A DNA stretch of 64,000 bases, taken from contig BLAL01000066.1 of the NCBI GenBank assembly GCA_015698045.1, positions 310,001 to 374,000 of the forward strand. Direction: 5' to 3'. Under the pieces are notes generated by a model that saw nothing but the letters and a program-made list of their open reading frames with translations, was not told the DNA's origin and did no database searches. The translations under genes and the position numbers were made by a program. The DNA comes from Rhizophagus clarus (Eukaryota > Glomeromycota > Glomeromycetes > Glomerales > Glomeraceae). Below, one piece after another: positions 25,193 through 40,578 of the stretch (within the stretch, counting starts at the first letter, position 1; each line of letters opens with the position of its first letter).

Positions 25193-25352
25193 TGTTTTAA
25201 ATTAAAAAAAAGATAAATAAGAACAATCCTAAATGTTACGGTCCGATTTCAAATTTATAGACAGTAAGTGACACAAGCACCACCTAATGTGCTAAATTTT
25301 GGCAGATCATCTTTTTCTTAATTCATGACTGATCCGAATATTTCAGTTAACG
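25193..25352. promoter_or_regulatory. Short bidirectional promoter between XRN and NVL/Rix7 genes
   Basis: Only 160 bp separate the start codons of two divergently transcribed RNA-metabolism genes, so this segment must supply both promoters and both 5' untranslated leaders. Co-regulation is a reasonable inference; no specific binding site was identified. Confidence 0.5.
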
Positions 25353-28809
<3,457 letters not shown>

Positions 28810-30866
28810 AATTGCTATTTGAAGAAGAGATACTTTGTATGATATAATGTTATAACATATTTGTTATTTCGTATTCGTTCTGATAAGTGATAACATTTGA
28901 ACGATATGTAAAATTTATTTTCAATAATGTTTAAGCAAATGGGTTTTAAATAGATATGATATACATTATACATCCAAAATTAATAGTTCAACTAATATAC
29001 GTTAATCGGTTAATGGACTAATCAAAGAACTTGCAAATAATAATTTATAAATAAAGAATAAACAAAAGTGAAATCATTTTAGCCTTTTATGTATTTACTA
29101 TCATAAATTGTATAACTTTTTTAAACAAAATTTTTGGTATGTTGTATGAACGTATCAAATATTTTATTGTTAATTTCAAGAACGGATATCATCCTGATAT
29201 ATAAATTATTAGTTAAACCAACGATTAACAACTAGAACGCAATTCCTTGTACATAGTTACTCATAAAATAACTTGCTATACATACCATGATCAAGAAAAA
29301 TATAAAATATCATTTAGAAAATACTAAAAAATTAGAAGGTATATATATATAATCAATTTTATGTAAACTCTATAGTAGTTCACTCACTTTTTCTTTTATC
29401 TTATTGGACCAAAGTTTCTATGACCTACTATCCTTTCAAAATCTAAATATGATAACCTAATAATCATTACAAAGTCTAAAGGGAAATTAAACACCTGAAA
29501 TGTAACCTCCCTGTCCAGCTTCATTCTCGATGCACATTATGTATTCATATTCATTAGCCCACGATAAAAGAAAAGTTTTAAAATAAATTTCCAATTTTAA
29601 AATCCTTAATAATAATACATATATTTGACCACTTTTGCCGACAAATTAATTAAATAATGTGTTATATAAAAGATGATAATATACAGTATAATGAATTTCA
29701 AAAAATACTTTTATTCCGAGAGTTATCAAAAAGACTTCCTCATAAAATAAATAAATAAGAGATAATCAACAGCTTTAAGTGCCATATCAAAAAATTACCA
29801 TGGATAAATTATTTTTCATAGTTCCTAATATTGTATAACTGTTTGTTGGTCGAATTTCGGAATAATTTAAAATATCGTATCAAAGGAACGATGATTTTCT
29901 GCAGTGATTAAGACTTTTTTAATTTGTAACATAATACAATTCTGCAACATTTTTACAAACTATCCGAAAATTAAAATTAAACCATCCGAGTCAAAATTTC
30001 CCCTTTTCCCTGATTTTCATAGCGATCAATGCTATTTAAAGATTATAAAAAAAAAACACTATAATATTCCAAATTCCAAATGTAATTTCATTCATTATAT
30101 TATTTCGAAATTGATTGTAAAATTAAATAATCTGTTCTTCAAATATTCTATTTATTGTTTCATAATAAGTTATAAAAGTAGAAAATTCCATGGTTTCAAT
30201 ATATTGTGTACCTATTTGTTAAAAAATCCGGTTTAGTATAAAAGGAATCAAAAACACGAGAGAGTACAAAATAAAGAGCGTACTTGGATTACCAAACGTT
30301 GTGAAAAGTGATGAATATCAAATTAAATTCTATCTAAAAATAGAATAGAAAAGTTGTGTAATAAGATCTATACATGTCAAGTCCGTGCAATGCGAATTTC
30401 TTCTATGTATGTATGTATGATATAAGCATCCTTGTTGACACTTGAGAGAATCAATTAAAATGAGATAATTTACACACAATATCCAATTTAACTTAGCAGG
30501 TTAACATTATTATTATAAAGACGTAATTTTCATTCAAACTAAAATTTTTGTTAACTTCTACAATAATTATTATTACGTAGTATATGTGATTTTGTCCAAT
30601 TCTGGTTAATAAAATGCAGGAATACGTTGTGATAAATTAGATGATAAACAAAATTTTTACTATTTTAAAAAAAATGTTACCTTTCTATTCCAATATAAAA
30701 GGTTTTTGTAACAAGGGTAATTAATTATATGAAACGTGTTACAAACATTTATATGAGGTAATTTGTTTTATTACCCTTATAGGAAAAAAGTAATATAACC
30801 ACGGAAAAAAAAAAATAAATTCTCAAGAAATTTCTTTCTCGAAAGAAAGAAAAAAAAAAAAAAAAA
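28810..30866. other. Intergenic, no gene recognised
   Basis: About 2 kb of AT-rich DNA between the NVL-like and Sel1-repeat genes. It contains a short TATG microsatellite near 30405-30425 and many homopolymer tracts. The open frame at 29904-30236 is Phe/Ile/Lys-rich with no family signature and is regarded as chance. Confidence 0.5.
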
Positions 30867-31255
30867 ATGTCCACCTCAGTAGATAAACCTACAGATAATC
30901 TTAATAAAAGTTTTAGATCTTTAATTAAAACGCAAATATTTTCTTCAAGAACATCCAAATTCTTTCAACATAGATTAACTTCATATAATAATAATAACAT
31001 TAATAATAATAACAATAATCATATAAATAATTTTAAAAATGCGGCTATAAATTTACCTTTAATAAATAAAGATTCTGATAAAGATGATAATGATAATAAA
31101 AAAAATTCAATCCTGACAAAAAATGTTGTGACTTATTCAATTAATAACGAGAAAGAGATTGAAAAAGTCAATGAAGTCAATGATGATAAACAAATTATAG
31201 ATAATAATGTTTCCCACTTCGCTCCGAACAGTAGGATATCAACATCATCATCATT

Positions 31256-31294
<39 letters not shown>

Positions 31295-32381
31295 GTCGTC
31301 GTCGTCGTCGTCGTCGTCGTCAAATAATTTACCATCACAAGAAGAGATAAATATAATATTCTTACAAGAATTATTACAAGATTTTGAAAAAGTTTTAACA
31401 ATTACCGAAGATTTTAAAGGATTTGATAAATATGCAACTGATTGGGTGAAAAATTATATTCAAGAGAATATGAAAAAGACAAAAATGGAATATATTTTTG
31501 AAGTTTTATTAAATTTTTATCAAGTAAAACATCTTCAATATTTTTCATCACTTTTGGGATTTTTTTATCAATATGGAATTGGACATAAAATTAATAAAAG
31601 AAAAGCTTTAGAATTATATAAATCAGCAACTTTACAAAATAATTCAGGAAAATATATTTATAATCATTTACAAAATATAAATAATAATGTTGGAAAATAT
31701 TTATTAGCATTATATTATTATAAAGATATTATTATAGATAAACAATCCTCGTTAAAATGGAGTTACAAATCAGCAAAGAATGATAATCCTTCATCACAAT
31801 ATGAAGTAGGATATTGTTATGAAAATGGAATAGGAACTATACAAAGTGATAAGAAAGCTTTCGATTGGTATATGAAATCTGCAATGGGAGGGAATTCGAA
31901 GGGACAATGTTCATTGGCGTGGTGTTATCAACAAGGAATCGGTATTGATAAAGATGATGTAAAATCTTTTGAATGGTATTCAAAATCAGCAGATGGAGGA
32001 AATATGAATGCTCAATGTAATTTGGCTTATTATTATGAGAATGGTATTGGAACAGAAAAGGATGAACTTAAAGCATTTGAATGGTATGAGAAAAGTGCTT
32101 TAAATGGAAGTACTTTTGGTCAAAATAGTTTGGGATATTTTTATGAATTTGGTATTGGAACTCCAAAAGATCCTGTTAAAGCTATTGATTGGTATACAAA
32201 GTCCGCTAAAAGAGGGAATAATATTGGACAATTTAATTTGGGAAGATGTTATCATGGTGGAATTGGTATAGAAAAGGATTTAAAGAAAGCCTATGAATGG
32301 ATATTAAAATCCGCAAAAGGTGGAAATCAACAAGGTCAAATTTACCTTGAAAAATTCTTTCATATTAAAATGAAATCATAA
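30867..32381 (+). CDS. Sel1-like repeat (SLR) protein with poly-Ser linker, 504 aa
   Basis: A single exon starting right after a long A tract. Residues 1-120 are Asn/Lys/Asp-rich and disordered; residues ~125-151 are almost pure Ser. From about residue 220 to the end there are tandem Sel1 repeats of ~36 residues with the family pattern A...LG..Y..G.G...D..KA..WY.KSA..G, for example GIGTEKDELKAFEWYEKSA and GIGTPKDPVKAIDWYTKSA. Sel1 repeats are TPR-like helical hairpins that serve as protein-interaction scaffolds; in Glomeromycotina they are hugely expanded, often as C-terminal partners of kinases. Here there is no kinase domain. Interaction partner unknown. Confidence 0.88.
31239..31321 (+). 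repeat. (TCA)n-(TCG)n trinucleotide microsatellite encoding poly-Ser
   Basis: In-frame run of TCA codons that switches abruptly to TCG codons at about 31293-31321, all encoding serine, inside the Sel1-repeat gene. Length is probably variable between strains. Confidence 0.95.
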
Positions 32382-33507
32382 TATCCGCGGTGAAGTGTGG
32401 TAGATGTCACTAATTAATAATTAAATTATTATTATTATTATTAATGCTTAGAAATTTCACTTGTCACCCCGATTAAATATTTCATTATTATCACATGGTA
32501 TAAAAGGGGTAAATAATTCTTATGAATTTTTTTTTTTTTTTTCGTAATAAAAAATGCAAATTTTGAACTTGTTTTTTCATATGATTTGATTGATATTTCC
32601 ATTTTATAAATCTTTCACATGTCTAGACCCTAAAAAAAAAATAAACATTTATAATCTGATAAATTTTTAAATCATAGTTATCTTATCTCTCTCATGAAGG
32701 AATTTAAAATTGGAGATTAAATCATCCATAAATATCTGTAACACTATGGTCACAAGGACTTTAATTTCGGCAATCGTCATTAATTTATTACAAGAATAAA
32801 ATGAGCTAATGCGGTATATACCGACCACTTGTAATTGCATATCAATTATCTTAAAAAGATGTTGTTAAGAAAACAAAAAAGCATCAAGGCGAATTAGGCG
32901 TGCATCCGTGTTACTGCATCTTCCACGTTATATATATTATTATACTTACATTATAAATTCTTTCACGTGTCAAATTTGGTTAAACTTTTGGATTTGAATT
33001 AAGATTTAGAAGTTACATAACCGCACATGACCTGATCATCTATAATTTCTCTAAAAATATAAAAAAAAATGTTCCACAACTTTTTCTAATGAATGAAAAT
33101 GAATTATTTCATGTTTCCTAAATATGCATTATTACTAAAAAAAAAAGAAAATGTATTTTCTCTTACTATTTAAATTATTCTCAATCCCAATAGTTTACCC
33201 GTCTGATTATTTTGATCTGATCTGAAATTTATTAAGTTTTTTACTTTTAAAATCCCTTGAGATTCTCTTGAAATATTTTGTTTTCTCAGCGGTCGGTAAA
33301 ACGCCTCTCTTAAATAATTCTTTTTACAATTATTTGTTTCTTTCGGTTTTTCTTTTTTGTTCTTTTCCTTTTGTCTTGAAATCTCTTTATATGAAAAGTT
33401 CTTAAATAAATAAAGAGTTGTTGAAAAAAGAAAAAAAAAAAAAAAATTTCGTTTATGAAGGATTGCTGGTCATATCCATTTTTCAAATAACATTTCAAAA
33501 AGTGATT
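32382..33507. other. Intergenic, no gene recognised
   Basis: AT-rich sequence with A/T runs near 32530 and 33430. A palindromic ggtatatacc lies near 32813. No coding sequence, RNA gene or bounded element could be supported. Confidence 0.5.
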
Positions 33508-35819
33508 ATGAACAACGAACTTTCCTTTAACGATATTTCATTACAAAAAATGTCTACCACTGTACGTCGTCAAAGAAGAGCTTCTTTTACTACAACTAGT
33601 TTAATTAAATATGATAACAATCGAAATAATGTCATATTTGGAAGTGGAAAAAATCAACAATTATCTTCTTTATTCGTACAAGAATATCAAGAGGAAGAAG
33701 AGGAAGTCGAAAACTGTGTATGTTATTATTATTAATCATTAAAAGATCTATTTTTTGATGATTATAATAATTTATCATTTTTTATATTATTCTTCTTTAG
33801 TCCCCAATAGAAGATGTAATACGTCAATTACAAAATGAATTACAACAAACTAAAGCGTTAGTTGCTGTACTTGAAACCAGATTAGAAAGGTAAATATATA
33901 TTTTTTAAGATTATCCTTTTTATAAATGTAAATATAAGCATAAATTTATTATATACATATTTTTTTTTAGAACCGAACAAACTAGTCAAGAATTAAAAAA
34001 TTTATTATCGGAAAATGAGTAAGTCTCTTAATAAATTAATCCAAAATCTTTTGGATTGATCAATTTTATTCAACCTTATTTTATAATAATTTACAGATCA
34101 GAAAGTCATACAACAGCCGTGGAAATTGATCAAGATTTGGATGAAAGTGATGATATGAAATTTGATTCAGATGATGATGAATTCTGTATTTCATCATCTT
34201 TTATAGATCAAACTCTTCAAGAAGAATCATCTAATGTTATTATCGATACTAATGATGAACGAGATCTAACCTCTCCTCCGATATTATCATCATCGCAGAT
34301 TGAATCAACGACTACGCCAAAGTCATCATCAGCTGATGATACGAATGATTCCTATAATAGAATATGTAGTGCTGTACAAAGTTTGATAAATGATGCGCAA
34401 GTGGCTTTACAAAAACCTGATCCTTCATCTCTTCAATTGCTTGGTCTTCCACAAACAACTACTCGTCCAAGAGCGCAAAGTTGGAGTTCAAACGTAAGCA
34501 GTTGGATAATGAATCAATATAATCCTTCTTCGATGTTATGTGAATGTGGAACTTGTTGGTTATGTTTAGATTCAAGTGGTAATAGCTTAACATCAACTAC
34601 GAGAACAACACCTAAATCTTCAAGAGCAAATTCAATATCTTCATCACAGCCTCCTTCTCTTTCTTTTTTATCTCAACAAGAATCATATAGTACACATAAT
34701 AAACAAGTTAATTTAGCTGGGATTAAGAAACAATATCGTAAGAAATTGGAAAGTAAATCTCCTTATAGGAAGAGTTGTGATGATTTAGATGTTGCATTAC
34801 AAAAATTAATTAGTACAGCAGTATCAGCAGGAGTAGAACATGGGTTAATGCAATCTCCTGTTTATCGTGAATTCATGGAACGTGATGATTCTAATTACTT
34901 TAGGAATTATGATGATGATGAGATTAGCGATGACAATAGTTTCTTTAAAACTTTTGGAATTTTTTGTAAACATGATCAAATTGAGGAATTAGAAAGTGCT
35001 GTCTTAAATGATAATAACGATAATGATAATGGCAAAAATGAATCTTCTAAATGGAGAAGACGTATTTGGAATTGTTTACGAAAAATGGGTATAAATTTCC
35101 ACAATGACAAAAATAGTGATAATATTAACGAGTATGTTGAAGAAGAAGAAATAGAAGATGGATATGGTTCATACAGTTCATATAGTTCATATAATTCTTC
35201 ATGGAAATCATCATCTGATTATCAAGAAAATTTGAATGAAGATTCTTCAAATCCATTTCCTTCTTCTTTTACTAATACTTTAAACTTTGGACAAAACATT
35301 CTTAATTTTAATGTAAATTTAATAAATTCAACAACGAATAATTATAATAAAACAACCAAAAATTGTTTTAATGAAATAGATAATAGTATTCATACAACAA
35401 CGAACAATTATCAAAATTGTTATAATACTATTAATAATTATGAAGAAAAATCATCCCAATTAAATCTCACTACTAAAGAAGAATCCACCATACAAAGACA
35501 AACTAGTTCTAAAGCAATTAAATCATTAGCCTCAAAATTTACGAATTTGTTGGCGATGATAGGATTAATTCTTTCATTCTCTCAAACCATTATATTAAAT
35601 CCCACCAACACTCCAGCACTCATGAGGGTTGCGGCAAGAAACATGATTAGAAGTAACGTGAAAAGAAGACGCAATCGAAGTGATATAATTTTGATGATCA
35701 AAGTGATTAAATATGTTTCAGTATTATTTGTCGGTTGGGCTGCTGGTCGTATTGGAAAAAACAAAAAGAAATCATCTGATGGAAAAGATCGAATTAAAGT
35801 GATTCCATCAAATAATTAA
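33508..35819 (+). CDS. Unrecognised protein with coiled coil, Cys motif and C-terminal membrane segments (4 exons, 689 aa)
   Basis: Exons 33508-33717, 33801-33889, 33971-34018 and 34097-35819; introns have GTATGT, GTAAAT and GTAAGT donors and TTTAG/TTTAG/ACAG acceptors, and the joined frame is open. The start at 33508 is the first ATG after an upstream in-frame non-ATG stretch. Exons 2-3 encode a short coiled coil (RQLQNELQQTKALVAVLETRLE...). The middle is acidic and Ser/Asn-rich, with one compact Cys motif CECGTCWLCLD (C-x-C-x2-C-x2-C) that could bind metal. Near the C-terminus are two hydrophobic segments (NLLAMIGLILSFSQTIIL and VIKYVSVLFVGWAAG) separated by a strongly basic stretch, ending in a Lys-rich tail. 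This suggests a tail-anchored or hairpin membrane protein facing the cytosol. No known family recognised. Confidence 0.75.
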
Positions 35820-36507
35820 TTTCTGCATATATATAACTTTATTAGACCGTTAAACCGTAATTGATTTACGGAAAACATTAATCGTTTTTCTACACATATA
35901 TTCGTATCTTTTTTTTGGCAAAATCATTGACATTTTTTTTTTCTCTTTTCCTTTTCGTATATAATTGGCAAAATCATTCATTTTTTAAAAGACACTTTTA
36001 AAACCACTTTATAAAAAAAAAAAAAATCACTTTTCAAAGCATATACTTTCACAAACTACAAACAAAAAAAAACTAATTTTTAATTTCATCACAAAAACCT
36101 ATGATTAAATAATATGCAATTGTATTATAATTACGTATACTTATCGTCTAATGTACATGTACAAATTTCTAAACTTTATTATAATTTTTAATTAATTCGT
36201 ATTAATCTTTTTCGTGTAAATTTTTTTTTTTTTAAAAAAAAAGTATATAGAAATCAGTTATAAAAAGATTCGTTCTTAGAATTTCTAAATTGGCAAAAAA
36301 AAAATTTTTTTTTTTTTTTTTTTTTTTTTTCGTTTTTTTTTTTTAAAAAAAAATTTATTCAATACATAGAGTCATAGACAAATAAAAATTACCAGTAATT
36401 ACTGCTTCATCTAACACGTGAATAAAATATCATATACGATGATAATCTAATATTATTATATAAAAAAAAAAAAAAAAAAAAAATTTCATTCCCGTGAAAT
36501 CATAAAA
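35820..36507. other. Intergenic with long A/T homopolymer palindrome
   Basis: Spacer upstream of the seryl-tRNA synthetase gene. At about 36295-36355 an A run is followed by ~28 T, then CG, T and A runs, forming a near-perfect A/T hairpin; another ~20-A run lies at 36463-36483. Such tracts usually exclude nucleosomes and are common in promoters; no specific site was identified. Confidence 0.5.
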
Positions 36508-37944
36508 ATGGTTCAATATTTAAAGTTAGGTTTCATATCTTTACGTAAATTATTTCGTCCAAAATTTTATATTATAAATAAAAATAAATCATATTCAACA
36601 CAACCTTCTTCTTCACATGTTCAATTTTCATATTTATCACCGAATTTAAATTATAAATATTTTGTTTCTAATTCCGAACAAATTTCACAAAATATTATAA
36701 ATCGTAATTTAAAAGATGTAAATATTTCTTTGGTTTGTTCATTATATAAAAATTATCGTATGATTATAACAGAATTAAATGCACTTCGTTCAAAACATAA
36801 TGAATTATCAAAATTTAATAATAATAATCTTTTATCAAATGAATCAGGATCAAAAACAATTTTATTAGAAGAAGCAAAAAAACTTAAACAACAAATTCAA
36901 CAAAAAGAATCAAAATTAATAGAAGTAGAAAAAGAATTATTAAAAGAAGCTTTAAAAATACCAAATGATACACATTTTAATACTCCTATTGGTAATGAAG
37001 AAAATGCAAGATTAATTAAACAAATTGGAGAAACGACAATCACCAAAGATTTATCATTAAAAGATCATCTTACAATATCTAAGAATTTAAATTTAATAAA
37101 TTTTGATCAAGCATCAAATGTTACGGGAACAAGTTGGTATTATTTAATGAATGAAGGTGCTTTACTTGAATTAGCATTAATTCAATATGGTATTGAAAAA
37201 GCTATAAAAAAAGGGTTCACTCCTATAATTACACCTGATGTAATTAAAAGTGAATTTAGTCATGCTTGTGGATTTCAACCGAGAGATAATGAAGAGGTGT
37301 CACAAAATTATTTTATATCAAATGAAAGTTCCCAAAATTTAGTATTATCAGCAACAGCAGAAGTACCATTGGCAGGATTATATTCAAATAAAATTTTATC
37401 ACATAAAGAATTACCAATAAAATTAGTTGGATTTGGAAGAGCTTTTAGATCTGAAGCTGGTGCGAGAGGTCAAGATACTAAAGGTTTATATCGTGTACAT
37501 CAATTTAGTAAAGTAGAATTATTTACCATTACTAAAAATGATCAAAGTGATAAAATGTTTGAAGAAATCGTTGAATTACAAGAAGATATTTATAAAGACT
37601 TGGGATTATGTTTTAGGATAATGGATATGCCAACACACGAATTGGGTGCAAGTACATATCGTAAATATGATATGGAAGCTTGGATGCCAGGACGTGGAAA
37701 ATGGGGTGAAATATCTTCAGCATCTAATTGTACTGATTATCAATCTCGTCGGTTAAGCATAAGATATAAATCACCTTCTTCTAATACTACGGAATTTGCT
37801 CATACATTGAATGGAACTGCTGTTGCTATCCCTAGATTAATAATAGCGATACTTGAGAATTTTCAAAAAGATGATGGAAAAAGTGTTGTAATACCAGCAG
37901 TATTAAGAAAATGGATGGGTAATAAGGATATTATAAAACTTTAA
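36508..37944 (+). CDS. Mitochondrial seryl-tRNA synthetase, 478 aa
   Basis: Charges mitochondrial tRNA-Ser with serine using ATP. The first ~35 residues are basic, hydroxylated and free of acids (LFRPKFYIINKNKSYST), fitting a mitochondrial presequence. A long antiparallel coiled-coil tRNA-binding arm spans roughly residues 75-155. The class II catalytic core follows: TAEVPLAGLYSNKIL, motif 2 GFGRAFRSEAGARGQDTKGL, ELGASTYRKYDMEAWMPG and EISSASNCTDYQSRRL, and motif 3 HTLNGTAVAIPRLIIAILEN. Length is normal for the family. Single exon, preceded by a long A tract just upstream of the ATG. Its 3' end faces the aminodeoxychorismate lyase gene with 119 bp between stop codons. Confidence 0.95.
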   Translation: MVQYLKLGFISLRKLFRPKFYIINKNKSYSTQPSSSHVQFSYLSPNLNYKYFVSNSEQISQNIINRNLKDVNISLVCSLYKNYRMIITELNALRSKHNELSKFNNNNLLSNESGSKTILLEEAKKLKQQIQQKESKLIEVEKELLKEALKIPNDTHFNTPIGNEENARLIKQIGETTITKDLSLKDHLTISKNLNLINFDQASNVTGTSWYYLMNEGALLELALIQYGIEKAIKKGFTPIITPDVIKSEFSHACGFQPRDNEEVSQNYFISNESSQNLVLSATAEVPLAGLYSNKILSHKELPIKLVGFGRAFRSEAGARGQDTKGLYRVHQFSKVELFTITKNDQSDKMFEEIVELQEDIYKDLGLCFRIMDMPTHELGASTYRKYDMEAWMPGRGKWGEISSASNCTDYQSRRLSIRYKSPSSNTTEFAHTLNGTAVAIPRLIIAILENFQKDDGKSVVIPAVLRKWMGNKDIIKL

Positions 37945-38063
37945 TTAATAATATAATTAGTATTTTGATGATTAAAGAGATTGTTAAAATAAATTTAATA
38001 AATTTTAGAAGCCAAGAATTTAATAATAATTATTATCGCAAATAACCGATCTTGATTGATAAA

Positions 38064-39165
38064 TTAAATTAAAATAACATCATACTCTTTTCTTACAGAA
38101 TTGAAGCATTTAATCTTTCTTCCTTGCTAATATATAAAAAAGAATTCTTATTTAATAGTAATCATTATATTAAAAATTGGTTATAAATTTTCATACCTGT
38201 TGTGCTAATTTTATTTCGTTCAGTGTTATTACTCCAGGAATGATTTTTTCATTGTCTATCAAATGAGATCTCATAACTCCTCCCAATAATCCACATTCAA
38301 TCTTGGGAGTTTTCCAGAATTTAATATTCCTCTCTTCATCATAATATTCTACCGCAATGTTTGCTATTGAACATTCTGTTATTTCATTCCTTTCATTATA
38401 TAATAGCACATCAAATAGATCTTTATTAGATTCTATTCCTACCTTTAAAAAAAAGAATAATTAAAAATCAATCAAATTATTCTTTATTAATTTATTTATA
38501 CCTACTCGAATCCTAGCATCATTGTAGATACTTCTATGAGTTGTTTTATGATAAAGAAATATGTCTGAAGATTGAGTTTGTTGCGTGTCCAAAGTTATCT
38601 TCAATGGTTCTAAAAATTTTAATATTATTTACCAAAAAAAAAAATTAAACCTCCCATCATTAAACAGGAAATTTTGATGTTGATATTTACCTTGTAATGA
38701 TGAATTGGATGATGGTAATATTGTAATTGTTATTGTTGGAATTCCTTGCTTGTCTACAGTTAATCTTACCTAATTAATTAAAATTAATTAAATCAAAAAA
38801 AATCTCAATTCTGTATATATTACAAGTTACAACTACCCTTTGCGCCTTATCATATCCAATCTGACTAACAGACTCTTGTAATTTGTCTTTGATAAATTCT
38901 TGAAATTCAGAAGTTGTACAATTTGAAAATGATGATTTATCATCAGAATGCTTTGAGAAATAAGATGCGGATTGTGTTAATCGATTTAAATGAAGGTCTA
39001 ACAAGTAAAAACCTAAAAAATATTTTTTTTTTTTTTTTTTTTTTTTTTGATAATTCAAGATTAACAAATATTTTTATAACAAAATTTTGTTAAAATCAAA
39101 TAAAAATTACCGAACTGTGGTTCGTAAAGAATTGTTTCTAATAATTGAAAATCGATATCATCCAT
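38064..39165 (-). CDS. Aminodeoxychorismate lyase-like class IV aminotransferase (6 exons, 240 aa)
   Basis: Exons (minus): 39165-39111, 39012-38837, 38769-38691, 38609-38502 (or 38506), 38442 (or 38438)-38197, 38126-38064. The joined 723-nt frame is open. It begins LLETILYEPQFG|FYLLDLHLNRLTQSA, the typical N-terminus of PabC/PabB-C fold-type IV PLP enzymes. It carries the LYHKTTHR..Y motif with the PLP-binding lysine (about K125), then LLYNERNEITE-SIANI, ECGLLGGVMR, and the C-terminal FNSVRKEYDV signature. The enzyme releases pyruvate from aminodeoxychorismate to give p-aminobenzoate for folate synthesis. At 240 aa it is close to a stand-alone lyase; D-amino-acid or branched-chain aminotransferases share the fold but lack the HKTTHR and FNSVR context. 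The intron before exon 5 has GTAG at both ends, so its exact edges are ambiguous without changing the mRNA. Confidence 0.88.
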
Positions 39166-40578
39166 ATTATGCACGATTTTTTGATTTTATTGGACGATCT
39201 ATACGTTTTACTTCTACGTTGGATTTTTTACGTTAAATTTCGCGAAAATTAATTTTTTTTTTTAAATAACAATAATTAAAGATAAAATAGAGAAGTGCAA
39301 TTCCGATTCTAAATAAAATAGAGGTCTAATTAAACGGAGCGAGCCGATCACATACAGTTCACCATTACTATAACAAATTTATAAAAAATACCAAGTACAA
39401 ATTTTTTTTTTTTTTTTCTTTTTTAATAACGAATTTTAAAATAAAAATTTTTAATTCGAATTTAAATGTTTTGAAACAAAATAAATGATCCTCATTATAG
39501 CGAAGATTTTCATTATATACAGCGAATTTATCACGTGATATTTACTATAATTTAATGGCACTTAAGAAATTGATTAAATCCCATAGAATTTAGAGTACAT
39601 ATCGGTAATTAGTGTGGACTGCAGTTAAGCGTTACATTACTTGCAACACCAGTTTGATTTACGGTTTCGCTACAGTTGCAACCAAGGTTACAACCTAAGT
39701 TGCAATCCAAAATGTCGTAATTATTACTTACGGCCAGCAACCTTATCGGTAACTACATCATAAAAACGAGCAAACTACGAATCCCGTAGAGATCTATGCT
39801 GCATTAACGACCGATTAACCTATTGCGCAATTACGCAAACAACCCACTAAGTAGCAAGCCAATGAGCGTCCGTGCAATAATATAGTATGGTGAAAAGAGA
39901 GAATTATCTAAAAGAAAGCCCTATTTACTAAAAAGGTGTACTCGAAAATTCTATCAAGCGAAGAATTATTATACTGTATATATATTTTTTTATGCTTACT
40001 TTTGGTTTAGGTTTGTTTTAGTTTAGCCTAACCAATTAAAATCCAAAAGTTGCCTATTATGTTATTATTAACCAGTAAAATCCAGAATTGGCCATTCGCG
40101 GTTTCTTAAAAGAATCTCTTTATTCCCATATAAATTTACTATATTTAACGTCATAAAAGTTCATATTGTACCCAAAGCTACATTGACGAAAAGGGATCGC
40201 AGTGCCAAAAATAGATCACATATAGTTCACTGTCACCATCGTGATATAATCATTAATAATGTATCACAGCATATAACTTTTTGGTGAATAAAATTCCGAG
40301 GAAAAGTCAAAGGAACTATCAATTTTGGTTAATTTGTTTCACTAATAATATAACGAAAATCTTCCAGGCCGTACGCACAAATTTTGACGATCTTTACGTT
40401 TCACATTTGACAGTTCCCGCTTCTAAAATAGTCTAATGAAATAATTAAATTACGGGATTAGTATTAGCGTTGGCGTTGATTTGATTTTCCATATAAAAGA
40501 ATATAGTTACACTTTTTCTTTTATAAAAATCACCCGTTTTATTCGTTAAAAATTTTTTTTAATTTTTTTATTACATTT
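39166..40578. other. Divergent intergenic region with possible relic repeats
   Basis: 1.4 kb between the divergent lyase and phosphatase genes. At 39640-39740 the sequence contains several 'ttgcaac/gttgcaat' and 'cgtaattattacttacgg' words like those in the hAT-type element at 53.3-54.8 kb, so a decayed copy is possible. A short direct repeat gatcacata(c/t)agttcac occurs at about 39350 and 40216. No gene recognised. Confidence 0.4.

Noticed and set aside
29904-30236. 110-aa open frame in the intergenic region after the NVL-like gene
   Set aside because: Phe/Ile/Lys/Asn-rich composition as expected from random AT-rich DNA, no motif and no splice context.
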